A stretch of 38,878 nucleotides of DNA, from positions 1 to 38,878 of the forward strand of contig NZ_JAEQMU010000010.1 of the NCBI RefSeq assembly GCF_017908035.1. Direction: 5' to 3'. Below the pieces are notes generated by a model, which worked only from the letters and a program-made list of their open reading frames with translations, was not told the DNA's origin and did not search any database. The position numbers and the translations under genes were made by a program. Positions 26,564 to 35,555 of the stretch are shown piece by piece; the stretch's first letter is position 1, and each line of letters opens with the position of its first letter. The DNA comes from Sphingobacterium tabacisoli (GTDB taxonomy: Bacteria; Bacteroidota; Bacteroidia; Sphingobacteriales; Sphingobacteriaceae).

Positions 26564-28657
26564 TTATTCTTCATCCCAAACATAAGCAAAATTATTTTTC
26601 AGTATATACATCTGCTCTTCAAGAATAGTTTTATCCGCTTTAATTACCGCAATAGCATTGTCCGAATTGCTACCATCAATTAGAATAAACGGTGAGCTCT
26701 GAAGCCTATCCTCAATATCCTGTATGGTATTCCTATTATTTTTACGCCAAATGACAATATCGACTCCATTTAAAGTATCCAGAAGTGTAGTTTCCAAAAT
26801 CAACAGCTTTTTCCCCCCTATTGCCAAGGTATAATTCTGTCGCCCTTCCGAGGGTAACTTTCTATATTCAATTCCCTTCGCTACAGAAAAACGTTCCAAA
26901 TCCGGTAAGATGGCAAAGCGACTATCACGATGCATCAAGGAATCAAAAGTACCATGCAATATGACATTTCCTCTCTTAATCTGTGCTATAGCCAAATCCG
27001 AACGCACATTATATATGCGATATCCGCTATATTTCAATCGTTCAATATAGTGTACATTCGTCATCACCGAAAATAGCACCAAGACTGCCATTCCTATAAA
27101 AAGCATTTTTTTATTCTTAAAATTCCATGCCAAAACCACCAGTATCAGTAGGATCAACGCTAAGACGACCTGTATATCATTCCAGACAATTCCCTTCAAA
27201 ACAGCCTTCGGTAGTGCCTCTAGATACTGTAATCCGTGGACTGAGAAGCGCAATAACGCTTGTAAAAGCGCGCCTATATAGACATTGATACTACCGAAAG
27301 GACATAATGCCAAAAACACACCGAGGTACATAATCCCTGTGCTGGGAAGGGCTATAAATAAATTGGCCGGAATAAAGTATGTTGGAAACTGACCAAAATA
27401 ATACAATATAACAGGTAATGTAAATAGCTGAGCAGCAATAGAAATATAAGTATATTCTACAAACAGCTTCGCCCATCTGTTCATTGGAAGATATAGTTTT
27501 TTTAACAAAGGATGCAACAATAGAATTCCCAAGACAGCGAGATAAGACAGTTGAAATCCAATATCAAACAAACTTTTGGGCATAAACAAGAGCGTAAAGA
27601 GCGCTGATGCAAACAAGGTATTCAGTGTTACCTGTCGCCGATTGACAGCCAACGAGACAATAAAGAATGTAATCATAATCCCCGCTCGGAGTATAGGGGG
27701 ACTCATACCCGTTAGGATAACATACCCCCATACCATTCCTACAATGAGAACGCTACGCACATGAGGCCCACTAGGAAGATAATCCATCCATTTCAACAAC
27801 AGCATTAACATCCCAAAAACCAATGCGACATGCAATCCCGAGACGCTTAATATGTGTACAGTTCCCGTATTCGTAAAAGCGTTTACCATTTGCTCATCCA
27901 TCTCAGATCGATACCCAAAAATTAGCGCTACAGCCAATTGAAAAGCCTGTGGGTTGTCGATATACCGCGAAAACTTGGACATCATCTCTTCTCGTAGCAA
28001 TAGTGCTTTTGCCAAAAAGGGATTCCCTTTACCAACATCTACACGCATAACACGTTCCTCTGCAAGAAAGCACTGGTACCAGATATCTTTGCCCTGCAGA
28101 TAGTGTTTATAATTAAACACGTTGGGATTAAAAGGAACCTGTACCTCTCGAGAACGATTCGGAACATGTAGAAGGTCACCATATTTAACAACTAAGCTCG
28201 ATACGGAATCCAATCCTATGGTCACCATCATCTTACCTACTGTATGTACTTTATCGTCCTCTAGTATTACTGCTTTCACCAATGCTGGAAATCGCAACGT
28301 TTTTCCTTTAACTTGTGGCTCATCATCCACCACGATTAAAAAATGATCTCCTTTGACCTTTGAAAAATGGGAAGACTGATAGGGGGGCATAGTTCGCACC
28401 GTCAATCCTATCCCTAATACGGTCCACATGCCATAAAAAGTTACCGTATATAGAACTCTGCCCCAGTTCGATTTCCGTTTTCGAAAAGCACAGAGCTGCA
28501 AAACAAATAAGACAATAAATAAAAAAAACCAAAATTGAAAAATATCCAATCTACTATAATACGCAGCAAACACCCCTATTGCAAAAAACAGGAACGGCCT
28601 AAACATAGGTACCTTAACAAGTTCCAAGCCTAGAATATTATCTTTTACCATTGCCAT
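26564..28657 (-). CDS. comEC: ComEC/Rec2-family DNA-uptake channel protein
   Basis: Inner-membrane protein of 697 residues. In naturally competent bacteria this family carries single-stranded DNA into the cytoplasm. An N-terminal DUF4131 region has two early membrane helices and an OB-like part (to about 210). The Competence core follows, with AVALIFGYRSEMDEQMVNAFTNTGTVHILSVSGLHVALV, the family hallmark, and SPPILRAGIM. The C-terminal part after the last helices has no HxHxDH metallo-beta-lactamase motif, as in other Bacteroidetes members. Its start overlaps the end of the helix-hairpin-helix gene by 13 nt (the second ATG two codons on would also serve). Competence is not proven for this organism. 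Confidence 0.9.
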   Translation of the reverse strand: MAMVKDNILGLELVKVPMFRPFLFFAIGVFAAYYSRLDIFQFWFFLFIVLFVLQLCAFRKRKSNWGRVLYTVTFYGMWTVLGIGLTVRTMPPYQSSHFSKVKGDHFLIVVDDEPQVKGKTLRFPALVKAVILEDDKVHTVGKMMVTIGLDSVSSLVVKYGDLLHVPNRSREVQVPFNPNVFNYKHYLQGKDIWYQCFLAEERVMRVDVGKGNPFLAKALLLREEMMSKFSRYIDNPQAFQLAVALIFGYRSEMDEQMVNAFTNTGTVHILSVSGLHVALVFGMLMLLLKWMDYLPSGPHVRSVLIVGMVWGYVILTGMSPPILRAGIMITFFIVSLAVNRRQVTLNTLFASALFTLLFMPKSLFDIGFQLSYLAVLGILLLHPLLKKLYLPMNRWAKLFVEYTYISIAAQLFTLPVILYYFGQFPTYFIPANLFIALPSTGIMYLGVFLALCPFGSINVYIGALLQALLRFSVHGLQYLEALPKAVLKGIVWNDIQVVLALILLILVVLAWNFKNKKMLFIGMAVLVLFSVMTNVHYIERLKYSGYRIYNVRSDLAIAQIKRGNVILHGTFDSLMHRDSRFAILPDLERFSVAKGIEYRKLPSEGRQNYTLAIGGKKLLILETTLLDTLNGVDIVIWRKNNRNTIQDIEDRLQSSPFILIDGSNSDNAIAVIKADKTILEEQMYILKNNFAYVWDEE

Positions 28658-30690
28658 CGAACCTGCACTTTTATATCCGATTTCTTTTTACCTGAGATTA
28701 AATCCAATCCCGACCCGATATCGCTCCGGTCAAAGTAATAGGTTACTGCATACCGTGCCCATAGGTCTAGATCTTTAATAATTTTATACCTCACGTTCAG
28801 ATAAGTACGCATACCTTTATCATAATACATTGGAAAGCCAGACGCGTAGAGCACATCATTTTCATAAGCATAAATTCTGGAATCATATCCCTCTGAATCA
28901 AAATAGGCAACCCTAGAATTAAATTGCAATCGGGGCTGTCTCCATTGCCAAAAGGCATCCTGATAAAACAAGAATCCCTTACTTCTCCCCATCTTTTCTT
29001 TCGCAAAAAGTATCATCTCACCCCTCGAACGTATCCGCCAGCGATCACTTAACTTGTATTGAAAATCCACACGAAATTGGTTTCGATCCACATCTGCCAA
29101 CATATTTGTATGACGCCCCTCTTGCGTTACATTTTCCTGCCGCAGACGATGACGAAAACGAAAAGTCAGCTTCCCGATCTTGTACCAGGTATAGGTCAAT
29201 TGGCTTAAAAAATCCGTCCCCGCACTGGGTGCATCCACGCGATAGCGCAACCACGGAAAACTAAAAATATCGACATAATTTACCCACTCCACCTTTCTAC
29301 TGGGATGATAAACTATCCCTGTATATATTCCTTTTTCATTAGCGACCTGACTTCCCTCTCCCAACGACTGACCATAAATAGTATGATAATCCCGTTGATA
29401 ATTTCGGTAATTGGCAAACAAGGAAAATTTGGAATGTAAACTGGCTATCAGTCCATTGTTGGTCGCCCACCCACCCCTGAAACTATAAGCCGTCTCCCCA
29501 AAGAAGTAATAATTCCGAAAAGAATAATTGTAATTACCACCTATTATATGCAAACTCTTCCCTTCGTAGTCGAAATTTTGGCGTAGGTCATTCCCCTTTA
29601 CTTTTAGACCATCATAGGTCGACCCCATATAGGTAAGAGCAACCTTCAGTCGATTATACCTATACCCAACGTGGCTACCATACACGATTTGCCCTAAGGC
29701 TCTTCGATAGCTCTGCTCTGTGGGCGTACGGTGCAAACCCGACTGGCTTATTGTTGTGATAAAACGATTACCATCCAGCTCCTCGACCTTTCCCGAAAGC
29801 CTATTGTAAGCAACAAAAGGAGTCCATGTAAACGCTCCACGTTCGATAGCGGCGGCTATTCCACGTTGAAAGTTACTCTCATTCATCGAAGAATAAGGCA
29901 CTAGTCCCTGTCCTTGTCGAGCTACACTACCTATCCAAGCCCCTTTACCGAAACTCAAACCATTCCATGAAATAAGTCCCTGCCCAAATTGAAGTGCATA
30001 ATCACCTACCACGAGTTTTTTAACATGCTTAGTTAATCCCCGCACCTCAATATGTCCCGAATAAAAATCAAATCCATACCGTTGCTTATCCGCAAAAAAA
30101 GGCTCACCTGCATCCTTCTCCATATTCAGAGCTACACGGATGCGATTGTCATAGTTCCAACGATAGCGAACCGCATAACGATTTGCATCCCCCAAATATC
30201 TACTTTTATCTTCCTCCTTTACTGCATATCCCTTACCGAGCTCTATATTTCGTCCATAACGCAACATCAACATGTGTTCATCCTTATCCATCATCGAACG
30301 AAAAGTTAGCCCTTTAAGAGGACTCGATGTAGCGATGTAGACAAAAGGCAGTATACGTTTAACAGTTTCTGCATCGAATCCTTTAATAGCCTGAAGCTCC
30401 AGTAGATTAATAAATTCACCAGATTTAGTTCGATGAAAAATCAGGTTATCGATCTGCTGAGGAGACAGAAAAAAAAGTGAACTAAGCTCTGCCTCACTTG
30501 CGGTATTGAGGTTTAAAGGCTTCCTCAAATAATAGTGTAATTTCTCTGAAATCTCACTGATATCGACATCTTCTCCCAGCTCCTCTTGCACCTGTTCCAG
30601 TAGGAGTTCTGTGACTTCTTCCTCTTGTGCCAAAGCGCAGGCAGGCAATAGACCCAACGTCATCACAAAAAATGCAAATCTAAAAACCAT
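28645..30690 (-). CDS. ComEA-like helix-hairpin-helix domain fused to an outer-membrane beta barrel
   Basis: 681 residues from the ATG at 30690, which gives the signal peptide MVFRFAFFVMTLGLLPACALAQ (an LPAC lipobox is possible but poor). The frame extends 32 codons further into the preceding gene. Residues 59-117 have the layout of the ComEA DNA-binding domain: LNLNTASEAELSSLFFLSPQQIDNLI then FINLLELQAIKGFDAETVKRILPFV. The first hairpin lacks the usual GxG and the second keeps only one Gly, so DNA binding is not certain. The rest, from about 150, is a run of aromatic beta strands (YAVRYRWNYDNRIRVALN, TYTWYKIGKLTFRFRHRLR, YLNVRYKI) ending VQVRWQW, an outer-membrane barrel. It overlaps the previous gene by 11 nt and comEC by 13 nt. 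Confidence 0.75.
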   Translation of the reverse strand: MVFRFAFFVMTLGLLPACALAQEEEVTELLLEQVQEELGEDVDISEISEKLHYYLRKPLNLNTASEAELSSLFFLSPQQIDNLIFHRTKSGEFINLLELQAIKGFDAETVKRILPFVYIATSSPLKGLTFRSMMDKDEHMLMLRYGRNIELGKGYAVKEEDKSRYLGDANRYAVRYRWNYDNRIRVALNMEKDAGEPFFADKQRYGFDFYSGHIEVRGLTKHVKKLVVGDYALQFGQGLISWNGLSFGKGAWIGSVARQGQGLVPYSSMNESNFQRGIAAAIERGAFTWTPFVAYNRLSGKVEELDGNRFITTISQSGLHRTPTEQSYRRALGQIVYGSHVGYRYNRLKVALTYMGSTYDGLKVKGNDLRQNFDYEGKSLHIIGGNYNYSFRNYYFFGETAYSFRGGWATNNGLIASLHSKFSLFANYRNYQRDYHTIYGQSLGEGSQVANEKGIYTGIVYHPSRKVEWVNYVDIFSFPWLRYRVDAPSAGTDFLSQLTYTWYKIGKLTFRFRHRLRQENVTQEGRHTNMLADVDRNQFRVDFQYKLSDRWRIRSRGEMILFAKEKMGRSKGFLFYQDAFWQWRQPRLQFNSRVAYFDSEGYDSRIYAYENDVLYASGFPMYYDKGMRTYLNVRYKIIKDLDLWARYAVTYYFDRSDIGSGLDLISGKKKSDIKVQVRWQW

Positions 30691-31483
30691 AAGCCAAGGA
30701 TAACTGGGGAGAAGCTCCCAATCGAGTATGGAAAGAAGAAGAAATATCAAATAACAATTTTCCCAAGGTAAGACCAATACCGGCAAAATACTGCATCGGT
30801 ACCAAAGTTGCCCCGCCCCTTAAAACGACTAGATTATCAATATGATAAGTAATCCCAAACCGTGGATCTACTCCGTACAAGGCACTATAGTAAACATCAG
30901 CTGTGAACAATACCTCTTTAGATATACTATACAATAATCCCGTCCCCACCTCCTTACTAATATATTGATCTATCGTATCTTCAAATCGGGAAGAAGTCAC
31001 ATTACGAAACAATAGACCAAGAGATAACATTTCGTTGATCGTAAAATGTGCTCCTAGATCCAAAGAAAGGGTATTATCACCGCCGTAACCTTTGACATGG
31101 TATTGGTGGTAATTGGTAGCCACTGAAGTAGAAAAAATATCACCAAATGCTCGTACATAGATAGCCCTTAGCGTCAATAGTGAAGAAGTCCCTTTCAAAC
31201 CATAATTATTGATAGCTAGACCTACCGTATTGGCTGGCCCTACAGGTAAAGAGGCCAACAGTGCCTGTGCCCGAATATCATTGGTTAAAAAATGAGGCTG
31301 ATAGCCTACCCCAATGTGAGGTCGTTTTAATCTAGAGATTACCGCGGCATTTGCTGTTAAACCATAGACAGAAGGCAATGCCAATCCTGTATTAGCTGTA
31401 GCCTGCATAGGTGCCCCATAAAAATTTTGTGAGCACAGTTTTAGGCTCAGAAGTAATAAGAATAATATCACACCTGACTTCAT
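30680..31483 (-). CDS. Predicted outer-membrane beta-barrel protein
   Basis: 267 residues with a signal peptide (MKSGVILFLLLLSLKLCSQ) and strand-rich sequence typical of barrels (HIGVGYQPHFL, TVGLAINNYGLKG, LSLDLGAHFTINEMLSLGLLFRN, ADVYYSALYGVDPRFGITY), ending LSLAYGF with the final Phe recognised by BAM. In length and pattern it recalls the PorV/PorQ-like or UPF0164-type proteins of Bacteroidetes, but I cannot assign one. Its stop overlaps the start of the helix-hairpin-helix/barrel gene by 11 nt, so it is the first gene of the leftward group with comEC and recQ. It lies about 160 nt beyond gyrB, whose terminator separates the two. Confidence 0.68.
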   Translation of the reverse strand: MKSGVILFLLLLSLKLCSQNFYGAPMQATANTGLALPSVYGLTANAAVISRLKRPHIGVGYQPHFLTNDIRAQALLASLPVGPANTVGLAINNYGLKGTSSLLTLRAIYVRAFGDIFSTSVATNYHQYHVKGYGGDNTLSLDLGAHFTINEMLSLGLLFRNVTSSRFEDTIDQYISKEVGTGLLYSISKEVLFTADVYYSALYGVDPRFGITYHIDNLVVLRGGATLVPMQYFAGIGLTLGKLLFDISSSFHTRLGASPQLSLAYGF

Positions 31484-31589
31484 TTTGTAAACAATTGGTT
31501 TTCACTAATTTACTAAAACAAATCAATAATAAAAATAATGACATACGATTCTATTAGTTTCCAATAGAAGCCCAAAAGATCTGGTAAAC

Positions 31590-31619
31590 AAAAAAAGCCA
31601 GATAGGAAACTATCTGGCT
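31590..31619 (-). terminator. Terminator of gyrB
   Basis: A perfect 10-bp stem AGCCAGATAG/CTATCTGGCT with a four-base loop, followed on the minus strand by seven T. It lies 24 nt past the gyrB stop. Confidence 0.92.
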
Positions 31620-31642
31620 CTATATTAAAGATAAAAAAATCG

Positions 31643-33601
31643 TTAGGTATCTATCTTTGCGTATTTCGCATTTCTTTCGATAAACTCTCTTCGAGGAGCA
31701 ACTTCATCGCCCATCAACATAGAGAATACGCGATCAGCTTCTGCCGCATTATCTATTGTTACCTGGCGCAATGTACGATGCTCAGGGTTCATTGTAGTTT
31801 CCCACAATTGTTCCGCGTTCATCTCTCCAAGCCCTTTATAACGCTGTACGTGTACAGAATCTTCTTTACCACTACCTTTCAAGCGTTGTATCGCTGCCAA
31901 TCGCTGTTCCTCCGTCCAAGCATACTCTGACTCTTTCCCTTTTTTGACCAAATACAATGGCGGAGTGGCGATATAGATGTAACCCTTCTCGATCAATTGG
32001 CGCATATAACGGAAATAGAATGTCAGAATCAGGGTAGCAATGTGGCTACCATCAACATCCGCATCCGTCATGATAATAATCCGATGGTAACGTAATTTAG
32101 CAGTATTCAGTGCCTTTGGATCTTCCTCTGTACCCACGGATACGCCCAAAGCTGTAAACATATTCTTAATCTCCTCACTCTCGTAAATCTTATGCTCCAT
32201 AGCCTTCTCTACGTTCAGGATCTTACCCCTCAGTGGCATGATAGCTTGATAGTTACGATCGCGTCCTTGCTTAGCCGTTCCACCCGCAGAGTCTCCCTCG
32301 ACGAAGAAAATCTCACATAAAGCAGGGTCATTACTTGAACAGTCAGCCAATTTTCCAGGAAGCCCAGATCCACTCATCACCGTCTTACGTTGTACGAGTT
32401 CACGTGCTTTACGTGCAGCAGCTCTCGCTTGGGCAGCTATGAGTACTTTCTGAACGATAACTTTAGCTTCTCTTGGATTCTCTTCCAAGTATACGCCTAA
32501 GATCTCTCCTACAGCAACATCTACCGCGCCCATGACCTCCGTATTACCCAATTTCGTCTTAGTCTGACCTTCAAATTGTGGCTCGGCAACTTTTACAGAA
32601 ATAACAGCTGTCAATCCCTCTCTAAAGTCATCACCTGTCACCTCAACTTTTGAATTCTTCAATAGTCCGGACTCATCAGCATATTTCTTCAAAATACGCG
32701 TCAGACCTCTACGAAATCCAGCGACATGTGTCCCCCCCTCTATCGTATTGATATTATTGACATAAGAATGGACATTCTCAGAATACGTATCATTGTATTG
32801 GAAAGCCAATTCGACCGGAATTCCTTGCTTAATACCTTCCAAATAAATTGGATCAGGAATTAAAGAAGTACGGTTGCCATCCAAAAACTTGACAAACTCC
32901 TGAAGTCCTCCCTCCGATAAAAATACATTTTTCTTCTCTGTACCATCCTCATTAGTTTCGCGCTCATCCAACAACGTAAGGGTGATTCCTTTATTCAAGA
33001 AAGCAAGCTCACGTAGACGGTTCGCTAATGTATCATAGTTATAAACAGTAGTCTGTGTAAAGATCTCTGGATCCGGAGAAAATGTTACGATAGTACCTGT
33101 AACATCCGAAGTACCAACTTCTTTAACATCATACATCGGCTTTCCTTTTTCATACTCTTGGTTGAATACTTTTCCTTCACGATGTACTTCTGCTTTCAGA
33201 TGTATAGACAAAGCATTCACACAGGATACCCCCACACCGTGTAGTCCCCCGGATACTTTGTACGTGTCCTTATCAAACTTACCACCGGCGTGCAACACCG
33301 TCATGACGAGCTCCAATGCGGATTTATTTTCCTTTTTATTTATACCCGTCGGAATACCCCTACCATTATCTCTTACAGAAATTGAGTTGTCCTTATGGAT
33401 AGTTACATGGATATCATTACAGTAACCTGCAACAGCCTCATCGATAGAGTTATCAACAACCTCGTAAACTAAATGGTGTAAACCCTTGGGGCCTGTGTCC
33501 CCAATATACATGGATGGACGTTTACGTACCGCTTCCAACCCCTCTAATACCTGGATATTATCAGCTGAATACGTTGTAGGATTCTTTTTTTCTTCGCTCA
33601 T
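31643..33601 (-). CDS. gyrB: DNA gyrase subunit B
   Basis: ATPase subunit of gyrase, introducing negative supercoils with GyrA. The 652 residues show the GHKL ATPase fold (EVVDNSIDEAVAGYC, SVRDNGRGIP, GGLHGVGVSCVNALS), the transducer, the Toprim domain with FVEGDSAGGTAKQGRDR, LRGKILNVEKA and the metal motif DADVDGSHI, and the tail QRYKGLGEMNAEQLW...MNPEHRTLRQV. Length and the complete GyrB set argue against ParE. It has a strong promoter (33634-33665) with an inverted repeat over the start site, and its own terminator, so it is a single-gene unit. Confidence 0.95.
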   Translation of the reverse strand: MSEEKKNPTTYSADNIQVLEGLEAVRKRPSMYIGDTGPKGLHHLVYEVVDNSIDEAVAGYCNDIHVTIHKDNSISVRDNGRGIPTGINKKENKSALELVMTVLHAGGKFDKDTYKVSGGLHGVGVSCVNALSIHLKAEVHREGKVFNQEYEKGKPMYDVKEVGTSDVTGTIVTFSPDPEIFTQTTVYNYDTLANRLRELAFLNKGITLTLLDERETNEDGTEKKNVFLSEGGLQEFVKFLDGNRTSLIPDPIYLEGIKQGIPVELAFQYNDTYSENVHSYVNNINTIEGGTHVAGFRRGLTRILKKYADESGLLKNSKVEVTGDDFREGLTAVISVKVAEPQFEGQTKTKLGNTEVMGAVDVAVGEILGVYLEENPREAKVIVQKVLIAAQARAAARKARELVQRKTVMSGSGLPGKLADCSSNDPALCEIFFVEGDSAGGTAKQGRDRNYQAIMPLRGKILNVEKAMEHKIYESEEIKNMFTALGVSVGTEEDPKALNTAKLRYHRIIIMTDADVDGSHIATLILTFYFRYMRQLIEKGYIYIATPPLYLVKKGKESEYAWTEEQRLAAIQRLKGSGKEDSVHVQRYKGLGEMNAEQLWETTMNPEHRTLRQVTIDNAAEADRVFSMLMGDEVAPRREFIERNAKYAKIDT

Positions 33602-33624
33602 GTAATATATTAATAACAGAAAAA

Positions 33625-33643
33625 ATTAACTCTCAAAGTTAAT
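33625..33643 (-). promoter_or_regulatory. Inverted repeat over the gyrB -7 box and start site
   Basis: ATTAACT-N5-AGTTAAT, perfect in both 7-bp arms, overlaps the -7 box and the predicted transcription start of gyrB. It could be an operator. Its A+T-rich melting region may instead respond to supercoiling. Confidence 0.45.
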
Positions 33644-33665
33644 AAAAATTAGGCACTTAAGCAAG
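33634..33665 (-). promoter_or_regulatory. gyrB promoter
   Basis: Minus-strand CTTG (33662-33665), a 20-nt spacer and TAACTTTG (33634-33641), an exact -7 box. Transcription would start near 33627, leaving a leader of about 26 nt. Confidence 0.72.
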
Positions 33666-33748
33666 TGGTTCTAGGGGCAAAATAACCGCAAATACACTTT
33701 TTTTACGGACAAAAAAGCGAAAAAGATGGATTTGTAATTTTTTTATAG

Positions 33749-33756
33749 TAGGTTTG
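33749..33756 (+). promoter_or_regulatory. Possible -7 box of the OmpH-like gene
   Basis: TAGGTTTG fits TAnnTTTG exactly, but the nearest TTTG upstream is only 14 nt away. It would give a leader of about 110 nt. No better candidate is seen nearer the gene. Confidence 0.3.
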
Positions 33757-33873
33757 TTTTTCCAACGAGAAAAGGACATAAAGACATCGGCCCATAAGCC
33801 TCTCATGACTGAAATAAAGCCCTATAGAACGTTGTAAACAGAAGCATACAAAAAGATCAAAATAGACAAAAGA

Positions 33874-34494
33874 ATGAATAGAATTTTAGCAAACTTATCA
33901 AAAGTTACTTTAGGATTAATATTAGCAGCATCGGTTGCATCATGTAATCAAAATGCATCCAATGCGCCAGCTTCTAAAAATGATAGCACAGCAGCTGCCT
34001 CTCCTGTCAAAATTCAAGAGAAAATTGTCTATGTAAACTCAGATACACTTTCTGAGAAATATGTATACTTCAAGGACATCAAATCCAAACTTGAGGCTAA
34101 AGTAAAGAAAGCTCAATCAGACCTACAGTCTAAAGGACAGGCGTTCCAAAGAGAAGTTGCAGAATATCAACAAAAAGCAGCTACAATGAGTGCTTCCGAC
34201 CGCCAGGCTACCGAAGAAAAATTAGCACGCAAGCAAGATGAGCTAGGAAGATTAGACCAAAATGCTTCTCAATCCCTAGCACAAGACGAAGCAACAGAAT
34301 TCAATGCGGTCTATAACGCAATTACTGAATATTTGAAAAAACACGCTGAAGAAAAAGGATATCAGTTCGTGTTGACTTATTCTAAAACAAATCCTGCTGT
34401 AATCTATGCAGATTCAAAATTAGATATTACAAAAGAGGTGGTTGAAGCATTGAACAAAGAGTACAGCGCAAAGAAACCTGCTGAAAAGAAATAG
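33874..34494 (+). CDS. OmpH/Skp-like periplasmic chaperone lipoprotein
   Basis: 206 residues. A signal sequence ends in a lipobox SVASC (C24), followed by a flexible Ala/Ser/Asn-rich linker, then an OmpH domain from about residue 47 (QEKIVYVNSDTLSEKYVYFKDIKSKLEAKVKKAQ). A long Gln/Lys-rich coiled coil (about 65-140) forms the chaperone tentacle, and the end has YQFVLTYSKTNPAVIYADSKLDITKEVVEALN as in OmpH families. Skp-type proteins hold outer-membrane proteins in the periplasm, and lipid-anchored forms are common in Bacteroidetes. It has its own terminator, so it is a single-gene unit. Confidence 0.86.
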   Translation: MNRILANLSKVTLGLILAASVASCNQNASNAPASKNDSTAAASPVKIQEKIVYVNSDTLSEKYVYFKDIKSKLEAKVKKAQSDLQSKGQAFQREVAEYQQKAATMSASDRQATEEKLARKQDELGRLDQNASQSLAQDEATEFNAVYNAITEYLKKHAEEKGYQFVLTYSKTNPAVIYADSKLDITKEVVEALNKEYSAKKPAEKK

Positions 34495-34512
34495 GGAAAA
34501 ACCCTATACCGT

Positions 34513-34550
34513 AAAGAGGGATTCAAATCAAGTTTGAATCCCTCTTTTGT
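34513..34550 (+). terminator. Terminator of the OmpH-like gene
   Basis: A perfect 15-bp stem AAAGAGGGATTCAAA (34513-34527) with its complement (34533-34547), then TTTTGTTTTA. Confidence 0.92.
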
Positions 34551-34614
34551 TTTATACGTGCCTCTCACTTGTAATCGCCGGAAACTCCTTCATTCTTGAT
34601 AATATAAACCAATA

Positions 34615-34645
34615 TGATTACTTTAATACAAAATTAAAGTAATCA
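34615..34645 (+). promoter_or_regulatory. Perfect 13-bp inverted repeat 3 nt before the corA start
   Basis: TGATTACTTTAAT (34615-34627), loop ACAAA, ATTAAAGTAATCA (34633-34645), then CCT and the corA ATG. The left arm contains a weak -7-like TACTTTAA, with TTG 20 nt upstream, so the repeat may be an operator covering the promoter. As RNA it would hide the ribosome-binding region. There is no T tract, so it is not a terminator. Confidence 0.7.
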
Positions 34646-34648
34646 CCT

Positions 34649-35554
34649 ATGGTAACATATATCCTACAGAATCCAGAAAGCAGTTTTGAATGGATTGACA
34701 TATCCAATCCAAAAATAGAAGATTTCACGGAGCTGAAGGAAAAATACAAACTTAATGATGCCTCTATAAAAGATTGTTTAGAAACAGGTCACCTGCCAAA
34801 AATTGAGGAATTCGAGAACTACCACTTCCTGATACTACGATCTATTCCGAATAAATTTGACGAAGAATCAGACTCTCTTGTAGAAGTCACCGATCGCATA
34901 TCCTTGTTTTACAATGAAAATGTCGTAATCACCGTACATCGAAATCAAATCGACTTTCTCGAGCGTCTTAAAACAATCGAACGCACCCACAAGCGACTAC
35001 AATCCAGCAAAACACTAGTCAATGCATTAGTCTCGGATACCCTCAAAACATTTGAAGATCTAGTCTTAGGAAAAATGGCTATGCAACTTGATGAATACGA
35101 AGAGATTGTTTTCCTGCACCACCGAAGAAAACCCTTCTTAAAAAAATTATACTATATCAAAAGACAGATTGATGTCACCCGAAGTGTGCTCACACTTTAC
35201 AAAGATATTGTGGATTATTTCCATATGCCGGAGTACAAAAACATCTACACACAGGACTTAAGGGATTTGTTTTCAAGAACCAGTACACTCTTTCGCAATA
35301 TCTCCGAAAACACTTCCCAGTTGTTGAACATCTACTTTAATATCGAGTCCAACCATACCAACGAAATCATGCGGACACTGACCATTATATCCGTATTCTT
35401 TATGCCTTTGACGTTTATCGTCGGTGTCTATGGAATGAATTTCGAAAATATGCCTGAACTGGAATGGGAATACGGTTACGCAGGTATATTGATCATCATG
35501 GCCCTACTCTCCGTACTGATCTATTACTGGTTTAAACGAAAAAGATGGCTATAA
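34649..35554 (+). CDS. corA: CorA-family Mg2+/divalent metal transporter
   Basis: Pentameric inner-membrane channel for Mg2+ (also Co2+, Ni2+). The 301 residues comprise a cytoplasmic alpha/beta funnel (IEEFENYHFLILRSIPN, DRISLFYNENVVITVHRNQIDFLERL), a long stalk helix, and two C-terminal membrane helices joined by the signature GMN (262-264, in GVYGMNFENMPE) with a basic tail KRKRWL. The start ATG lies 3 nt after a perfect inverted repeat, which suggests tight control. It converges with tsaB with one base between the stop codons and no terminator hairpin in between. Confidence 0.93.
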   Translation: MVTYILQNPESSFEWIDISNPKIEDFTELKEKYKLNDASIKDCLETGHLPKIEEFENYHFLILRSIPNKFDEESDSLVEVTDRISLFYNENVVITVHRNQIDFLERLKTIERTHKRLQSSKTLVNALVSDTLKTFEDLVLGKMAMQLDEYEEIVFLHHRRKPFLKKLYYIKRQIDVTRSVLTLYKDIVDYFHMPEYKNIYTQDLRDLFSRTSTLFRNISENTSQLLNIYFNIESNHTNEIMRTLTIISVFFMPLTFIVGVYGMNFENMPELEWEYGYAGILIIMALLSVLIYYWFKRKRWL

Positions 35555-35555
35555 C

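Noticed and set aside
30691..30786. Upstream start for the helix-hairpin-helix/barrel protein
   Set aside because: The extension lies in the coding end of the previous gene, and the ATG at 30690 gives a proper signal peptide.
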